Assembly (NCBI RefSeq): GCF_013260645.1
Contig: NZ_CP053921.1
Location: forward strand, 2,177,763 to 2,241,762
Direction of reading: 5' to 3'
From: Erythrobacter mangrovi
Lineage (GTDB): Bacteria > Pseudomonadota > Alphaproteobacteria > Sphingomonadales > Sphingomonadaceae
DNA length: 64,000 nt
Within the stretch, counting starts at the first letter, position 1. Each line of letters begins with the position of its first letter. The notes beneath the pieces were generated by a model, which ran no database searches, was not told the DNA's origin, and saw only the letters and a list, made by a program, of their open reading frames with translations. Positions 37,913 through 48,567 of this stretch are shown in pieces. The translations under genes were made by a program, and so were the position numbers.

Positions 37913-38569
37913 ATGATCACGCAATGGTATGACGTCCCGGCCGAGACGACCGAGTGGGAAATCCGTCTTTCCGACGCACATAACCAGGGCAATGGCTACG
38001 ACGTCGATTGCCACTTCATGGTCTTCGTGGACGATCCTCTGGCGGCCGAAGCCAGGGAGTACGACGAGTTCGAGCTTCTCGCCGGCCAGCAGTTCGATGG
38101 CGATGCGGTTGAGTGGCTGGAGTCCGCTGCGGTGAGTGGCGAACAGGCGTGGCGCGCGCGCTATGCCGGCGGGGCAATGCATCCAGAGGCGACCGGGATC
38201 GTGGCCCGCATCCGCAAGCGGGCGGGACGTCCGTTGCGCATATTCCTCGGCGTGGTCTCCCGCGTTCTGCCAAGGGATCCCTGCGGTCGCTGCCGATCGC
38301 TGGTCAAACTGGCAATCCGCGCCGCACGGGTGGTGACGGGGACGCTGGGGCCAGACGACTTCATCGACATGGCCGAAGACGCAGGCTTTGAGGTTCCGCA
38401 GGGAATCTCCGACTTCCTCGACCACGCCTTTGGCGAGGGCGGCATATGGGACCGGATCAAGCAGATCACCCGCAGGCTAGGCAAGGCGTTCCGCTGGCTG
38501 GATACACTTGCACGCAAGATTTGCGAGGAACTGGGTCACTGCCCCCGCGCCAGCGCCAGCGGACCTTGA
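37913..38569 (+). CDS. Unknown protein with saposin-like cysteine spacing
   Basis: 218-residue protein, no family recognised and no signal peptide. The N-terminal 90 residues look beta-rich (WEIRLSDAHNQGNGYDVDCHFMVFVDD). The C-terminal part begins CGRCRSLVKLAIRAARVV and ends ARKICEELGHCP, with helices between. A CxxC at one end and C-x6-C at the other recall saposin-like domains, but the middle cysteine pair is missing. AGGTGGG is a good RBS. It is divergent from the HTH gene and sits beside its truncated duplicate. Confidence 0.6.
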   Translation: MITQWYDVPAETTEWEIRLSDAHNQGNGYDVDCHFMVFVDDPLAAEAREYDEFELLAGQQFDGDAVEWLESAAVSGEQAWRARYAGGAMHPEATGIVARIRKRAGRPLRIFLGVVSRVLPRDPCGRCRSLVKLAIRAARVVTGTLGPDDFIDMAEDAGFEVPQGISDFLDHAFGEGGIWDRIKQITRRLGKAFRWLDTLARKICEELGHCPRASASGP

Positions 38570-38609
38570 TCGGCTGAGCTAGCGCGGAATCGCAGGCTAT
38601 CGCCTACGA

Positions 38610-38802
38610 CTGGCGGTCTGCGCCGCAACATGCGCCGCGCGGCAGGCGAGTCGGACATTGCCGTTGAACTGGAGGCTTTTGAGAAACGCCCCCCTGCGCG
38701 CGCGGGGTGAAGATGGTGTGGCGTTCTGATGGTGCGAAGTCGCGGTGTGGGGTGATGGCGTTCATGGCTCCCTTCTGCAGGAGAGGGAGGGAACCGATCT
38801 AT
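38610..38802 (-). pseudogene. Frameshifted N-terminal remnant of the HTH gene
   Basis: Nearly the same sequence as the 5' part of the gene at 36826-37752, including its leader GGGAGGGAACC and start (ATG at 38765, MNAITPH). It has lost 23 codons in frame after MNAITPHRDF, then gained one G in a G run after TPRAQGG, which shifts the frame and stops it at 38604. Homology ends abruptly within the HTH (QTA). The low-GC island begins directly at its upstream edge. Confidence 0.8.
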
Positions 38803-38880
38803 CTATACTTCAGACCACGAGTTGGACGGGTGTAATATACAACACTTTGTCCACAGACCTGTCCGCCACAAACTAGAAGC

Positions 38881-38915
38881 ATCTTAGATTAACTGCTACA
38901 ATAGTTAACTTAGAT
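38881..38915. promoter_or_regulatory. Imperfect inverted repeat, candidate operator
   Basis: TTAACT (38889-38894) and AGTTAA (38903-38908) form an exact 6-bp inverted repeat with eight bases between, and ATCT/AGAT edges extend it imperfectly. It lies 35-70 bp upstream of the -10 of the island promoter and could bind a winged-helix product of the island. Confidence 0.4.
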
Positions 38916-38949
38916 ATCACGCATTCTTCTACTTCTACGTGATTATCAC

Positions 38950-38955
38950 TATAAT
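38950..38955 (+). promoter_or_regulatory. Consensus -10 (TATAAT) of the island operon
   Basis: A perfect TATAAT 22 bp before the start of the first island gene; no convincing -35 lies at the usual distance. A perfect -10 in such AT-rich sequence may be partly by chance. Confidence 0.5.
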
Positions 38956-38976
38956 ATACTGAAAGGTCAATGAAAA

Positions 38977-39531
38977 ATGGAATACGCGATTGAGATCGAC
39001 GCGTCTAGAGGTCTTGTGAAGGCTACAGGAGATAGGGCCTTCGTTGAGTCAGTGATCGAGAAGTATGAAACGCTGATGGCTGTCAAGGCCCCAGCCGCCC
39101 CTCCCGGCCCCAACTTGTCAGCACCGATGGCTACGGAGGAGATGCAGCAACACGCGCCTAATGGTTCCAGCGCGTCTGAGGGTAACCTACAGAATTATGG
39201 GAGTGTTTTCGACGTAACAGATGGAAAGGTCTCCATAATTGCCGATATTCCCGGAAACACCCAAGCAGCCAAAGCGAAAAATATTTGCCTACTATATCTC
39301 TTTGCCAAGATGAAGTTGGGCGAAGAGATAGTAGCAAACGAAGAAATCCGGGAAGCATGTAAAGCTCATGCGGTTTACGATCAAACCAACTTTGCAACAC
39401 AAATGAAAGGTCAAAAGAAGCTCGTGATCGCTTCAGGACCGAAGGGAAGTCCCAGTTTTACGTTGAAGCTTACCGTACCCGGGAAAAAAGCAGCCGAAGA
39501 GTTGGCAAAGGAGTTGGAGGCTAGCTCGTGA
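38977..39531 (+). CDS. Island protein A, winged-helix-like C-terminus, unknown function
   Basis: 184-residue protein. A short N-terminal alpha/beta element (MEYAIEIDASRGLVKATGDRAFVESVI, then helix to about 35) is joined by a Pro/Ala-rich linker to a C-terminal domain from about 75. That domain has the helix AKNICLLYLFAKMKLG, a second helical part with ANEEIREACKAH, a wing-like hairpin (KKLVIASGPKGSPSFTLKLT) and a final helix, which fits a winged HTH. No family was recognised. Its stop overlaps the next start as GTGA. Codon and base use is unlike the flanking genes. It could be an antitoxin, sensor or regulator for protein B. Confidence 0.7.
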   Translation: MEYAIEIDASRGLVKATGDRAFVESVIEKYETLMAVKAPAAPPGPNLSAPMATEEMQQHAPNGSSASEGNLQNYGSVFDVTDGKVSIIADIPGNTQAAKAKNICLLYLFAKMKLGEEIVANEEIREACKAHAVYDQTNFATQMKGQKKLVIASGPKGSPSFTLKLTVPGKKAAEELAKELEASS

Positions 39532-40274
39532 CCTTCAACGCCAGCAGCCTGCTTTCAGGCTTGCCCGACACTCTGCGGCGAGAATTGCTTGATGAGTACA
39601 GGCAGATCGTTTCTAACTTCTACGAGGGCCGTTGGGGACCTTCGGAACTTTCTGCGGGCCGATTTTGCGAAGTCGCGTACACTATTATCCGAGGTCGGGC
39701 TGACGGCAGCTATCCTGCACACGGGGCGAAGCCGCACCCCTTCGATGGCAAGTGCCGTGCTCTTGAGAGTGAGACTTCGTTAGAGCGTGGATTGCGATTG
39801 TTGGCAGCTCGTATTTTACCTGCTCTCTATGAGATCCGTAACAATCGGAATGTTGGTCACATTGGTGGCGAGGTCAGTTCAAACGAGATGGACGCAACTT
39901 ACGCTCTTGCGGCCTCTAGCTGGGTACTTGCCGAGCTTATCAGGGTTTTTCATGTCACCACGGCTGAAGAAGCCGAGCACGCCGTTAGACAGATCTCGGA
40001 ACTGCGGACCCCTGTAATCTGGTCGAGTGGTGAAGTCCGAAGAGTTTTGAAGGACGGTATCAAGCTAGAAGATGAATTGCTTCTGCTTATCGCTTCTGCA
40101 GGAAACTGCTCCACAGAAGAGCTGATCAAGTGGACAGAGACCAGCAACCCCACATATCTGCGCAAGCGGCTAAGAGAACTTCACAAGAATCGAATGATTG
40201 AAGCCTCCAACATGAACGCAATCCATACGACGCCCAAGGCGGCTGCAAGGGTTAGGAATCTTTTGGAGAGTTAA
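39528..40274 (+). CDS. Island protein B, HEPN/Abi-C-like with winged-helix-like C-terminus
   Basis: 248-residue protein starting at GTG, with GGAGG eight bases upstream inside gene A. A helical N-terminal region (about 5-165) contains R104-N-N-R-N-V-G-H111 in EIRNNRNVGHIGG. This fits the Rx4-6H RNase motif of HEPN proteins and the RNxxxxxHG motif of abortive-infection C-terminal domains. Residues from about 178 (KLEDELLLLIASAG, then TYLRKRLRELHKNRMIEAS) look like a winged HTH. By family knowledge such proteins are often RNA-cleaving toxins in defence or toxin-antitoxin pairs; for this gene that is inference. Confidence 0.72.
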   Translation: MTFNASSLLSGLPDTLRRELLDEYRQIVSNFYEGRWGPSELSAGRFCEVAYTIIRGRADGSYPAHGAKPHPFDGKCRALESETSLERGLRLLAARILPALYEIRNNRNVGHIGGEVSSNEMDATYALAASSWVLAELIRVFHVTTAEEAEHAVRQISELRTPVIWSSGEVRRVLKDGIKLEDELLLLIASAGNCSTEELIKWTETSNPTYLRKRLRELHKNRMIEASNMNAIHTTPKAAARVRNLLES

Positions 40275-40399
40275 TAGAGTCAATACTGCTTATACTAGCC
40301 CAGTTGTTTCGCTACTCACGGATTGGTACTAAAATCTCTCACTCATCCACAAGAGCATCGGCGCAATGTACCGCCCGCCAAAGCTACGCGGCTCCCTCG

Positions 40400-40660
40400 C
40401 TACCCCTTCCGCCCCGGCGGCCCGTCATCGAGCAGCTCGCTCAGCCCCAGCCGTGACCTGAATGCCAGGCTCGCCAGCGAGAACATCACCGCCGCGCCGA
40501 GCAGCAGGGGCCAGTGGCCGGCGATATCGCCGCTGCCCAACGCGCTCGCCAGCATGGCGAGGCCGATCAGCGCGAAGAGCGTGCCGCCGATGCGGCTCCA
40601 CGCCCTGCCGAGCTTGCGGTCGATCCGGTCGATCGCCCTCTCATTGTCCTGATCGTTCAC
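40400..40660 (-). CDS. Small membrane protein of unknown function
   Basis: 86-residue protein starting at GTG, with two hydrophobic segments (about 25-42 and 49-66: IGGTLFALIGLAMLASAL and WPLLLGAAVMFSLASLAF) and charged ends. No family was recognised. It is the first normal-GC gene to the right of the island and has ordinary codon use. Confidence 0.55.
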   Translation of the reverse strand: MNDQDNERAIDRIDRKLGRAWSRIGGTLFALIGLAMLASALGSGDIAGHWPLLLGAAVMFSLASLAFRSRLGLSELLDDGPPGRKG

Positions 40661-40837
40661 GGGATCGGATACTCCCCTGCCAGCGTGACAGCTTAGCGCC
40701 CTAGCGTGATAGAAGCTGGATCCCGGATCAAGTCCGGGATGACGCAGGAAAGGCTACTCCGCCGCTTCGGTCAACTTGGTATCCGCCCGGTAAAGCTGCA
40801 CGGCCCCGGTGTGGTGCCGGGACCGTGCGGGTTGGCG

Positions 40838-41725
40838 CTATTGCTTGACGAATTTGAGCAGCATGCGGTTGGATTCGCCGATTGCCGTGTACTTGGCGCG
40901 ATCCTTGTCGCCATTGGTGAAGGTGGGCGGCAGCGCCCAGACGCCGCCTTCATGGTCGCGGTGGTCCCTGGGATTGGCCAGGATATCACTGCGCGAGACC
41001 AGCTTGAACCCGGCCTTTTGCATGAGATCGATCATCACGCTTTCCTTCACATAGCCAAGGTTTCCCGATTCCTCCGGCGTGCGCGGGCTCGCCTCGTCCT
41101 CGCTGTGGTCGATCACCCCCAGCACGCCGCCCGGCTTCAGCACGCGGTGGAATTCCGACAGGATCAGGTCGGTCCGTTCCGGCCCCGCACCGATCAGATT
41201 GTGGATGCTGCGAATGTCGAGCACCATGTCGACGCTCTCACTCGGCAAATAGGCCGGGTGGTCGGGCGCCACGCCATAGAGGAAGGCGCCCGTCCGCGGC
41301 CCGGTGAGCTGCGCATTGGTGGTGGTAAAATCGCGCTGCCAACCCAGGACGAAGTCGAGAAAGCGCTGGCGATTCTCTTCGGGCACGGTGTCGAGGAACA
41401 GTTCCGGATCGGCCTGGGCGGCGAGGAAGGTACCCTCATCGCGCAGCAGCGGGCCGAGTATCCGCGTGTACCAGCCGGCACCGGGCTGGTTCTCGACCAC
41501 GGTCATCCCGGGCGCGACGCCGAGGAAGGCGAGCACTTCGGCCGGGTGCCGGGCATCGTCACGCGCGCGATCCGCATCGGTGCGGGCCGGATTGGCGACC
41601 GCGCGGGCGATGGCCGTGGTTTGCGACGCGGCTTGGGTGGTGCCTTCGGGGCTTTGCTCTGCGTGGAGCGGCCCGCTTGCGAGCAGTGCGAGGCTGGCAG
41701 CGACGATGCTGGTCTTTAGGTGCAT
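40838..41725 (-). CDS. Exported SAM-methyltransferase-like protein
   Basis: 295-residue protein with a signal peptide (MHLKTSIVAASLALLASGPLHAEQ), unusual for a SAM-dependent enzyme. The Rossmann-type region is VAPGMTVVENQPGAGWYTRILGPLLRDEGTFLAAQADPE, with the acidic end replaced by N/Q in part. VDMVLDIRSIHNL and VLKPGGVLGVIDHSEDE follow as in class I methyltransferases. Such exported methyltransferase-like proteins recur in sphingomonads; activity is unproven. The start was set at the signal peptide; 37 more open codons upstream were dropped. Confidence 0.75.
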   Translation of the reverse strand: MHLKTSIVAASLALLASGPLHAEQSPEGTTQAASQTTAIARAVANPARTDADRARDDARHPAEVLAFLGVAPGMTVVENQPGAGWYTRILGPLLRDEGTFLAAQADPELFLDTVPEENRQRFLDFVLGWQRDFTTTNAQLTGPRTGAFLYGVAPDHPAYLPSESVDMVLDIRSIHNLIGAGPERTDLILSEFHRVLKPGGVLGVIDHSEDEASPRTPEESGNLGYVKESVMIDLMQKAGFKLVSRSDILANPRDHRDHEGGVWALPPTFTNGDKDRAKYTAIGESNRMLLKFVKQ

Positions 41726-41915
41726 TCCATATTCCTCTTTTTTTAGTATTGGCGACGGCCGGGCCCTGCGGTCGTCGCCCATATGGAACGAGCATTTTTC
41801 GCCAAACGAACGTCTGCGCACGACCAGCGGCCACAAGCAGGCGCAACCTACCCGTTGAATTCCTTGCCTATTGTTGGGTTCGCGCCGCGCTGCGAGCCGG
41901 TGTGCGAAGCGAGGA

Positions 41916-44855
<2,940 letters not shown>

Positions 44856-44865
44856 GAGGCGCGTT

Positions 44866-44880
44866 GTTCCGGTAATGTTC
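44866..44880 (-). promoter_or_regulatory. LexA (SOS) box of uvrA
   Basis: GAAC-N7-GAAC on the uvrA strand (GTTC-N7-GTTC on plus), ten bases upstream of the ATG. It is an exact match to the alphaproteobacterial motif, like the recA box. This close to the start it would block elongation or initiation rather than the -35. Confidence 0.82.
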
Positions 44881-45104
44881 GCATTCGTCAAGGGGCCTGG
44901 ACGCGGCATCCCCGTCGCCGCTGCGATGTGGGGTGCACCGTACGGATTGCAACGCGCCAATTGCCCCCGTGAAGTCTGCGGATGCAGCGCGGAGAGCCCG
45001 CGCTGCATCCGCCTTCGTGACTGCACCGTTTACCGCAATGGGCTGGAGTTTGTTAGCGATGCCGGCACCAAGCTGCGCAAATGCATGGGAAGGGTCGCGG
45101 TATC

Positions 45105-45416
45105 ATGAGGAAACATCTATTCGTCGGCGCGGTCGCGCTGACCGTCACCTGCCTGCCGGGCACTGCCCTGGCGGATGACCCCAGGGATCCGAAAATGCGC
45201 TCGGCCGAGGCGCGAGCCCGCGATGCTGTGGAGATCCGCAGGCTCAACCAGGAGCAATTGCGCCATGTCCAGCGCCGCGATGCGCGATTGGCGAAAGGCT
45301 GGCAGGAGTATCGTGATTACCCTGCGGCACAGGCCGACTACGAACGCAAGATGGCCGAATGGCGTCGTGCAGTGGAATTATGTGAAAGCGGCAGCCACGA
45401 ATACTGCGCGCGCTGA
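45105..45416 (+). CDS. Small exported protein of unknown function
   Basis: 103-residue protein with a signal peptide (MRKHLFVGAVALTVTCLPGTALA). The mature part is charged and helical (EARARDAVEIRRLNQEQLRHVQRRDARLAKGW), probably a coiled coil. Two cysteines at the end (LCESGSHEYCAR) could form a disulfide. No family was recognised. A perfect 17-bp hairpin lies 45 bp downstream. Confidence 0.6.
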   Translation: MRKHLFVGAVALTVTCLPGTALADDPRDPKMRSAEARARDAVEIRRLNQEQLRHVQRRDARLAKGWQEYRDYPAAQADYERKMAEWRRAVELCESGSHEYCAR

Positions 45417-45460
45417 CGGTTAATTTACAATTTACTTTATTTGAATCGAGGCGCACACTG

Positions 45461-45497
45461 CCCCGATGATCTGCCTGTGCCAGGCAGATCATCGGGG
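45461..45497. repeat. Perfect 17-bp inverted repeat with 3-nt loop
   Basis: 45461-45477 and 45481-45497 are perfect complements (CCCCGATGATCTGCCTG and its reverse complement), loop TGC. No T run follows on either strand. It stands between two genes of unknown function, 157 bp before the second. It could stop transcription by structure alone, bind a protein, or be a mobile-element trace. Confidence 0.8.
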
Positions 45498-45653
45498 GAA
45501 GGCACAGCACGGTCCGAACCGCATCAGCGGCGACCGGATGCATTCGCTACCCAGACCCTCCGGACTTCGGGTTTCGCAATCGATAGGCGCGCGATGCCGG
45601 GTGGTCCCTTGCCCCAGCGTGCGCCCGTGCAGGCAGGGGACGGGAGACCCACG

Positions 45654-46280
45654 ATGGAACAGAAAACAGCCGAACTGGTGCAAGGAACCGATCTCAAGGA
45701 TCGCAAGCTCAAGCTTACCGTCACGCCGACACTGGTGTGGAATGGCACCAATCCTCCCGACATCACTGCGACTATCGAATTCTCGCAGGATAATGACGAT
45801 ACCGATCCCCCCATGCCGGGCGTGGTCGATCCGACCACCGGCAAGATCGACATCTCAGACATGCCCGTCAACGACAAGTACACGGACAATATCGACATCA
45901 CGATCAAGCTGGATGCCAGCAAGATGAAGAATGCCGACGGGACGAAGCTTACCGGTAAAGCCCGCTGGGCGGAGGCCGACGAAGGGCCATATCAATGGAA
46001 TGGCACCAGCGGCGACCTCGGCTTCGGCTGGTTCTGCCAGATGAACGCCAGCCCGCCGCCGCTCTACAATCCAATTCCGCCGGCGACGATCCCCAACATG
46101 ACACTCACACGCAAGGACGACACCACACTGGAGATCGACGACAACACGCCCGACAATTCGCCAGAATATGCGTTTTGCGTCGCCTTCGTGCTCGAAGGAT
46201 ACAACAACTACTACATTAGCATCGATCCGATCCTCACCACGAAAAACACCGGAAGCAACAGCTTCATGCTGAAGAATTGA
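45654..46280 (+). CDS. Beta-rich protein of unknown function, neighbour of the TIR gene
   Basis: 208-residue cytosolic protein without signal peptide. Alternating strand-like segments (KLKLTVTPTLVWNG, DITATIEFSQ, IDITIKLDASKM, NMTLTRKDDTTLEIDD) suggest an Ig-like sandwich. One region is rich in Asp/Pro (DNDDTDPPMPG). GGGAGA is the RBS. No family was recognised. Its end is one base from the end of the TIR-TPR gene on the other strand. Confidence 0.6.
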   Translation: MEQKTAELVQGTDLKDRKLKLTVTPTLVWNGTNPPDITATIEFSQDNDDTDPPMPGVVDPTTGKIDISDMPVNDKYTDNIDITIKLDASKMKNADGTKLTGKARWAEADEGPYQWNGTSGDLGFGWFCQMNASPPPLYNPIPPATIPNMTLTRKDDTTLEIDDNTPDNSPEYAFCVAFVLEGYNNYYISIDPILTTKNTGSNSFMLKN

Positions 46281-46281
46281 G

Positions 46282-48339
46282 TTAGCGCTCGCTCAGATAG
46301 GCGGGGTGCCGATAGCCCCGCCTGTCCAGCCTTGCGGCATACTCGGCCGCTTTCTGCTTGTTGCCGAGACGCCGCCAAAGAAAGAACTTTTCTGGATCGG
46401 CAACGATCGAATCCGGGACTTGTGCAAGAGCCAATTCCCACAATGCACGAGCTTCCTTAACCTGCCCCAATTCGCGCTTCAGATCTCCAGCAAGGCGATA
46501 GAGTCGTGTGCGCTGCAGCGGCTCAAGCGCCGACCCACGTGCATCGATCCACATCAAGGTGCTTGGAAGTGAGCGGCTGGAACTGCGTAGGTTGCCACCA
46601 GCCATTGCCAAGAACATGTGGGCCTGCATCGAACGGGCTCGAAAATTATTTGTCCAAACGGTATTGGATGCGTCCGTTGCGATCATCGCCGCAAGCAACC
46701 TGTCGGCCTGATCAAGCATTTGGCGTGCTTCAGCCGGTCGGCCGGTAAGGATCAAATTCTGCGCCTGGTTGAATCTTCCCCCAACCTCGGTCTGTTGCCA
46801 TTCGGTGTTGTCCGGCTCAAGTAGTCGCAATTCGCCATTTAGCTCCAGCGATTGCCCGGTGGACTCAATGGCTCCTGCTAGATTGCCCGCAAATAGCTGG
46901 TTCTCTCCTAAAAACTGCAGCGCGACTGACAGCCGATTCTTTGCCAGGGCATTTGAAGGATCGCGTAGCAACAAGTCCCGATAGATGGCGATCTCGCGTC
47001 GAAAGAGTTTCAGGGCCTCTTCGTACTTGCCCAGTTCGCCCTTCACCTTGCCCAACCAATTGACGGTGGCGCCGATCTCGACTTGCCGATCGGCACTGAA
47101 CGGCTCACTCGCCGCAACCGCATCGATTTGTACCAAAGCCGACGTAAAGGCTCGCTCCGCTTCCGCATCACGGCCGAGTTCATCGTACATGACGCCGAGA
47201 TTGGTTTCAGCGTAGCTACTTTCCATACGCCATTCGGGCTTGTCTGGATTGAGTTCGTTGAGCCGATCGGCCAGCCGCTTGTACTCGCGAAATTGCGTTT
47301 CAGCGTTCTCCGTCTCGCCACGCCCGTAGGCGATCGCTCCGACCCAGAACACGCTCTGCGCATGGTCGAAGATGCGCTGTTCGTTATCCGGATCGCGAGC
47401 GAGTTGTTCCTTGGTCGTCGCGGCAGCTTGCGTGAACGCTTTCAGCGCCTCCTCGCTGTCCCCGCGCAGATTTGAAATCTCGCCCACCAGCAACAACGCC
47501 CGCGCACGGCGCCCGAGCGCATCGGCGTCGAGGCTGGCAAGCTTCTGTCGCGCATAATAGTCGAGTGCGCGCGTGCCCACCACGTCGAGCGCATCGAGCC
47601 TCCCGACCGGTTCGAGTTTTTCGCGCAGGTCGGTAAGCATGAATTCAATCAGTCCGTCCGCCTCGGCCCTCTGGCGCTCGGCTTCGTTGCGGGCCTGCAC
47701 CGCGACCAGCGTCAAACCGCTCATCACCAGTGCCAGCGCCAGCGAGGCACCCGCGATGATGCGGGTGCGCACAAGGCGGCGGCGCTCTTCGCGGTTGACG
47801 AGCTCGTCGAGCCCCACACCCAGCATCGCAGCGGCAAGCTTGAGCTTGGCCCTGCGCTTGCCATCGCCAGTGTCGCGCGCATCGGCGGCCAGCGGCATGT
47901 CGGCGAAGCGGTCGGTGACTGACAGGTTGCCGTCGACCTCGTGGGTCAGCGCCTTGGGAAAGCATTCGGCCTCGTCGCTGCCGGGCTCGCCATCGACGAT
48001 CAGCGCCAGCACCTTGCGGGGATCGCGATGTGTCTTGAACCAGGCGATTTCGCGATTGACCCATTCCGACTTGGCCGAATTGGGCGAGCAGATGACGATC
48101 AGGAATTCCGAATTGGCCAGCGCAGTTTCGACCGCCGTCCCGATGCTCGCGCCGGCGGCCTCCTCCTCACGATCCTTGAACAACGGATGAAGCCGCGCGG
48201 GCACCGGCCCCGCAGAGACCTCCTTGCCCACAAGTGCCGTCGGAGTACGATAGGTTTCGATCGCATGGTGGAGCCAGTTGCCCCACTTCGCGTCGGCCCA
48301 GCTATAACTGATAAATGCCTTGTAGCGAAATTGACTCAC
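46282..48339 (-). CDS. TIR domain - transmembrane - TPR protein
   Basis: 685-residue protein. A GTG start is used (VSQFRYKAFISYSW) because CGGAGG lies nine bases upstream; an upstream TTG frame is longer. The TIR domain covers about 5-120; a candidate catalytic glutamate is E97 in SEWVNREIAWF. One helix (about 194-215, RIIAGASLALALVMSGLTLVAV) spans the membrane, and the rest (230-685) is made of TPR-like helical repeats. Bacterial TIR domains can hydrolyse NAD, and TIR-TPR proteins occur in defence loci, but this protein could equally be a signalling scaffold. Confidence 0.8.
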   Translation of the reverse strand: MSQFRYKAFISYSWADAKWGNWLHHAIETYRTPTALVGKEVSAGPVPARLHPLFKDREEEAAGASIGTAVETALANSEFLIVICSPNSAKSEWVNREIAWFKTHRDPRKVLALIVDGEPGSDEAECFPKALTHEVDGNLSVTDRFADMPLAADARDTGDGKRRAKLKLAAAMLGVGLDELVNREERRRLVRTRIIAGASLALALVMSGLTLVAVQARNEAERQRAEADGLIEFMLTDLREKLEPVGRLDALDVVGTRALDYYARQKLASLDADALGRRARALLLVGEISNLRGDSEEALKAFTQAAATTKEQLARDPDNEQRIFDHAQSVFWVGAIAYGRGETENAETQFREYKRLADRLNELNPDKPEWRMESSYAETNLGVMYDELGRDAEAERAFTSALVQIDAVAASEPFSADRQVEIGATVNWLGKVKGELGKYEEALKLFRREIAIYRDLLLRDPSNALAKNRLSVALQFLGENQLFAGNLAGAIESTGQSLELNGELRLLEPDNTEWQQTEVGGRFNQAQNLILTGRPAEARQMLDQADRLLAAMIATDASNTVWTNNFRARSMQAHMFLAMAGGNLRSSSRSLPSTLMWIDARGSALEPLQRTRLYRLAGDLKRELGQVKEARALWELALAQVPDSIVADPEKFFLWRRLGNKQKAAEYAARLDRRGYRHPAYLSER

Positions 48340-48567
48340 TGCCGGCCCCCTCCGGAGTTTGTGCAAGCGAACCCTAGCATGGGCAGAGCGAGAGATGAAA
48401 CGATCCGCAATTGAGAGTGGGTCACGCGGGTCGGTCGGGGAAAATTGTCTAAATCCCGTTCGGCCATTTGCAGGCTTGGTACGAAGCGCTAGGTGCAGGC
48501 TGGATTAAGGAGCGTCGGCGCACTGCAGTGCCCGAATCGCCATTGCAGACAAAGAAGGACGATTTTC

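Larger units (their letters stand above)
38803..40345. other. Low-GC genomic island
   Basis: Base composition changes sharply at both edges; in 38881-38960 only 23 of 80 bases are G or C, against a strongly GC-rich surround. The left edge coincides with the end of homology of the HTH remnant. The right edge is placed near 40345, before the GC-rich gene at 40400. It holds one two-gene unit. No integrase, tRNA or attachment repeat was found. Confidence 0.7.

Noticed and set aside
38604..38765. A short intact protein encoded by the HTH remnant
   Set aside because: After TPRAQGG the frame runs through the wrong phase to a stop at 38604; one extra G in the run breaks the conserved reading frame, so it is a remnant.
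45420..45435. CtrA-like TTAA-N7-TTTAC after the small exported protein gene
   Set aside because: One mismatch in a short AT-rich run, with no promoter elements; likely chance.
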